Below, one piece after another: positions 4,988 through 5,981 of a DNA stretch of 5,981 bases. The notes below the pieces were generated by a model, which saw nothing but the letters and a program-made list of their open reading frames with translations, made no database searches and had not been told where the DNA came from. The stretch comes from Clostridia bacterium (GTDB lineage: Bacteria > Bacillota_A > Clostridia > Oscillospirales > CAG-272): assembly GCA_017542695.1 (NCBI GenBank), contig JAFXWT010000099.1:1-5981 (forward strand), read 5' to 3'. Numbering within the stretch: the first letter of the stretch is position 1; each line of letters begins with the position of its first letter. The translations under genes and the position numbers were made by a program.

Positions 4988-5981
4988 GTGAAGAAAAGCC
5001 TGTCCTCGAAAATAAAAGGGAACAACCCGAATCGGTAGTGATTTATGAGCGCGTTCTGAAGGGTGAACGCTGGCCGAAGGAATACATAGGCAATCAGACG
5101 TCAAAGGGACGTTCGATTGAGATACTCGGCTACGTTTTGAAAGCCAAGGCGCGCGTCAAAAGCTACGAGGACGCAAAAAAGATATTTACGAAGGAGTTCG
5201 TTAAAGAATATAAACTCGGCAGAGTAATCAAACCGTTCTATAAGCCGCCCGAGCTTTTGCCAAACGAGTACGACCATATTCTGTGGCTGCTCTGGCCGGA
5301 TAAGATCAAGGGAAAACACGCGATGATCATCAAGGTCTACGGCGAGGTGCTTTCCAGAGTCAGACGGTCCTTTCCCAGAGGATATTTTACGGATGCGTCG
5401 GACGGAAGGTATCGTGCAAAGGTCTGCATCAGACATCTTTGTAAAAAGATCCTTCACTGGTCTGGTGATCGGATCGCTATGGAATTCAGCCACTCGAACG
5501 GGATAAAGACTCTTGCCAAATACAGATTGAGAATCGTGCTGAATTACGTATACACGTCCCTTTCGGACATGATGTACGAAGTTTATCCGCAGTTTGCTTC
5601 AAAGATGAACGAATATCAGGCTTTGCAGGATCTGCGGCATCTGAGAAAGAAAGAGAGGAAACTCAAAATGGAAATATCAAACGCATACGCAACGCATCCC
5701 GGCAAGAAAGCCGAAACGGATGAAAAGCTGAACGAGGATTTCGCTCACGCGTGGGAGAAAGACGGCGTTCAGTATCAGGCGATCGCCGACGGAAACGGCA
5801 GCGACGAGGTCCTTAATCCGGCCGCCTTTGTTATCAACGAGGTCCAGCGTTTCATCGACGCCTACTCGGAGCCGAATATGGAAGCGGAAGAGCTTAAACG
5901 AATGATCAGCGGAGCGATCCACTGCGCAAACCGAGTGCTCCTTGCATTCAAGCGCGCAAACGGTGAAAAGTATAACGCTTC
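4984..5981 (+). CDS. Basic protein of unknown function, 3' end beyond the window (at least 332 residues)
   Basis: The frame is open from the ATG at 4984 to the window edge. I do not recognise the family. Residues 1-18 are acidic and polar, probably a flexible tail. About 19-200 look like a folded, Lys/Arg-rich and aromatic-rich domain, with W-L-L-W-P at 101-105, a K-P-F-Y-K-P-P turn near 83-89, and Cys148, Cys153 and His158-Trp159. About 203-235 is strongly charged and helical, a possible coiled coil. From 240 the sequence becomes acidic, with helices around 280-325. No signal peptide or membrane segment is seen. The basic surface could suit nucleic acid or acidic-lipid binding, but that is a guess. 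Residues 24-30 (V-L-K-G-E-R-W) match V-L-S-G-E-R-W in the ATPase upstream. It follows the small membrane protein by 32 bases and probably shares its promoter. Confidence 0.8.
   Translation, partial: MSEEKPVLENKREQPESVVIYERVLKGERWPKEYIGNQTSKGRSIEILGYVLKAKARVKSYEDAKKIFTKEFVKEYKLGRVIKPFYKPPELLPNEYDHILWLLWPDKIKGKHAMIIKVYGEVLSRVRRSFPRGYFTDASDGRYRAKVCIRHLCKKILHWSGDRIAMEFSHSNGIKTLAKYRLRIVLNYVYTSLSDMMYEVYPQFASKMNEYQALQDLRHLRKKERKLKMEISNAYATHPGKKAETDEKLNEDFAHAWEKDGVQYQAIADGNGSDEVLNPAAFVINEVQRFIDAYSEPNMEAEELKRMISGAIHCANRVLLAFKRANGEKYNA

Noticed and set aside
1003..5922. Minus-strand open frames, the longest at 1951-2736 (261 codons)
   Set aside because: Each lies opposite a well-supported + strand gene and has no recognisable domain.

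Overview
The window looks like part of a chromosome or integrated or conjugative element of a Gram-positive bacterium, most likely a gut-type clostridium. The clues are the strong purine-rich Shine-Dalgarno sites, a near-perfect housekeeping-type promoter, roughly half GC by eye, and gene types common in Firmicutes accessory regions. No rRNA, tRNA, transposase, integrase or CRISPR array is visible, so the taxonomy is an inference only.

Layout, all on the + strand. (1) Positions 1-3240 form one long reading frame interrupted by a single in-frame TAG at 667-669. It encodes about 470 residues of a Ser/Gly/Thr/Gln/Asn-rich array with a four-residue period. The array is joined directly to a HerA/FtsK/VirB4-type P-loop ATPase with Walker A at 2020-2043, a DPK motif near 2125 and a Walker B-like motif at 2773-2799. 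The frame probably starts upstream of the window. (2) Positions 3262-4710, 21 bases downstream and behind a strong ribosome binding site, encode a CpaE/TadZ-like protein: a degenerate receiver-like domain, a charged linker and a ParA/MinD-type ATPase with a deviant Walker A. (3) An AT-rich gap holds a strong promoter (TTGACG, 17-base spacer, TATAAT). It drives a 50-residue protein with two predicted membrane helices at 4799-4951. (4) From 4984 to the window end there is an open frame of at least 332 codons for a basic protein of no family I recognise. It is preceded by an unusual three-codon mini-frame whose stop overlaps its start.

The likely theme is a membrane-associated machine. A HerA/VirB4-class motor is paired with a MinD/TadZ-class positioning ATPase, a tiny membrane protein and an unknown basic protein. 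This resembles conjugation (type IV secretion) or Tad-pilus modules, but none of the other hallmark genes (relaxase, VirB6, VirD4, TadA, TadB/C, Flp prepilin) is visible, so the machine cannot be named. The most notable features are the period-4 serine-rich array fused to a presumably cytoplasmic motor ATPase and the lone amber codon in that array.
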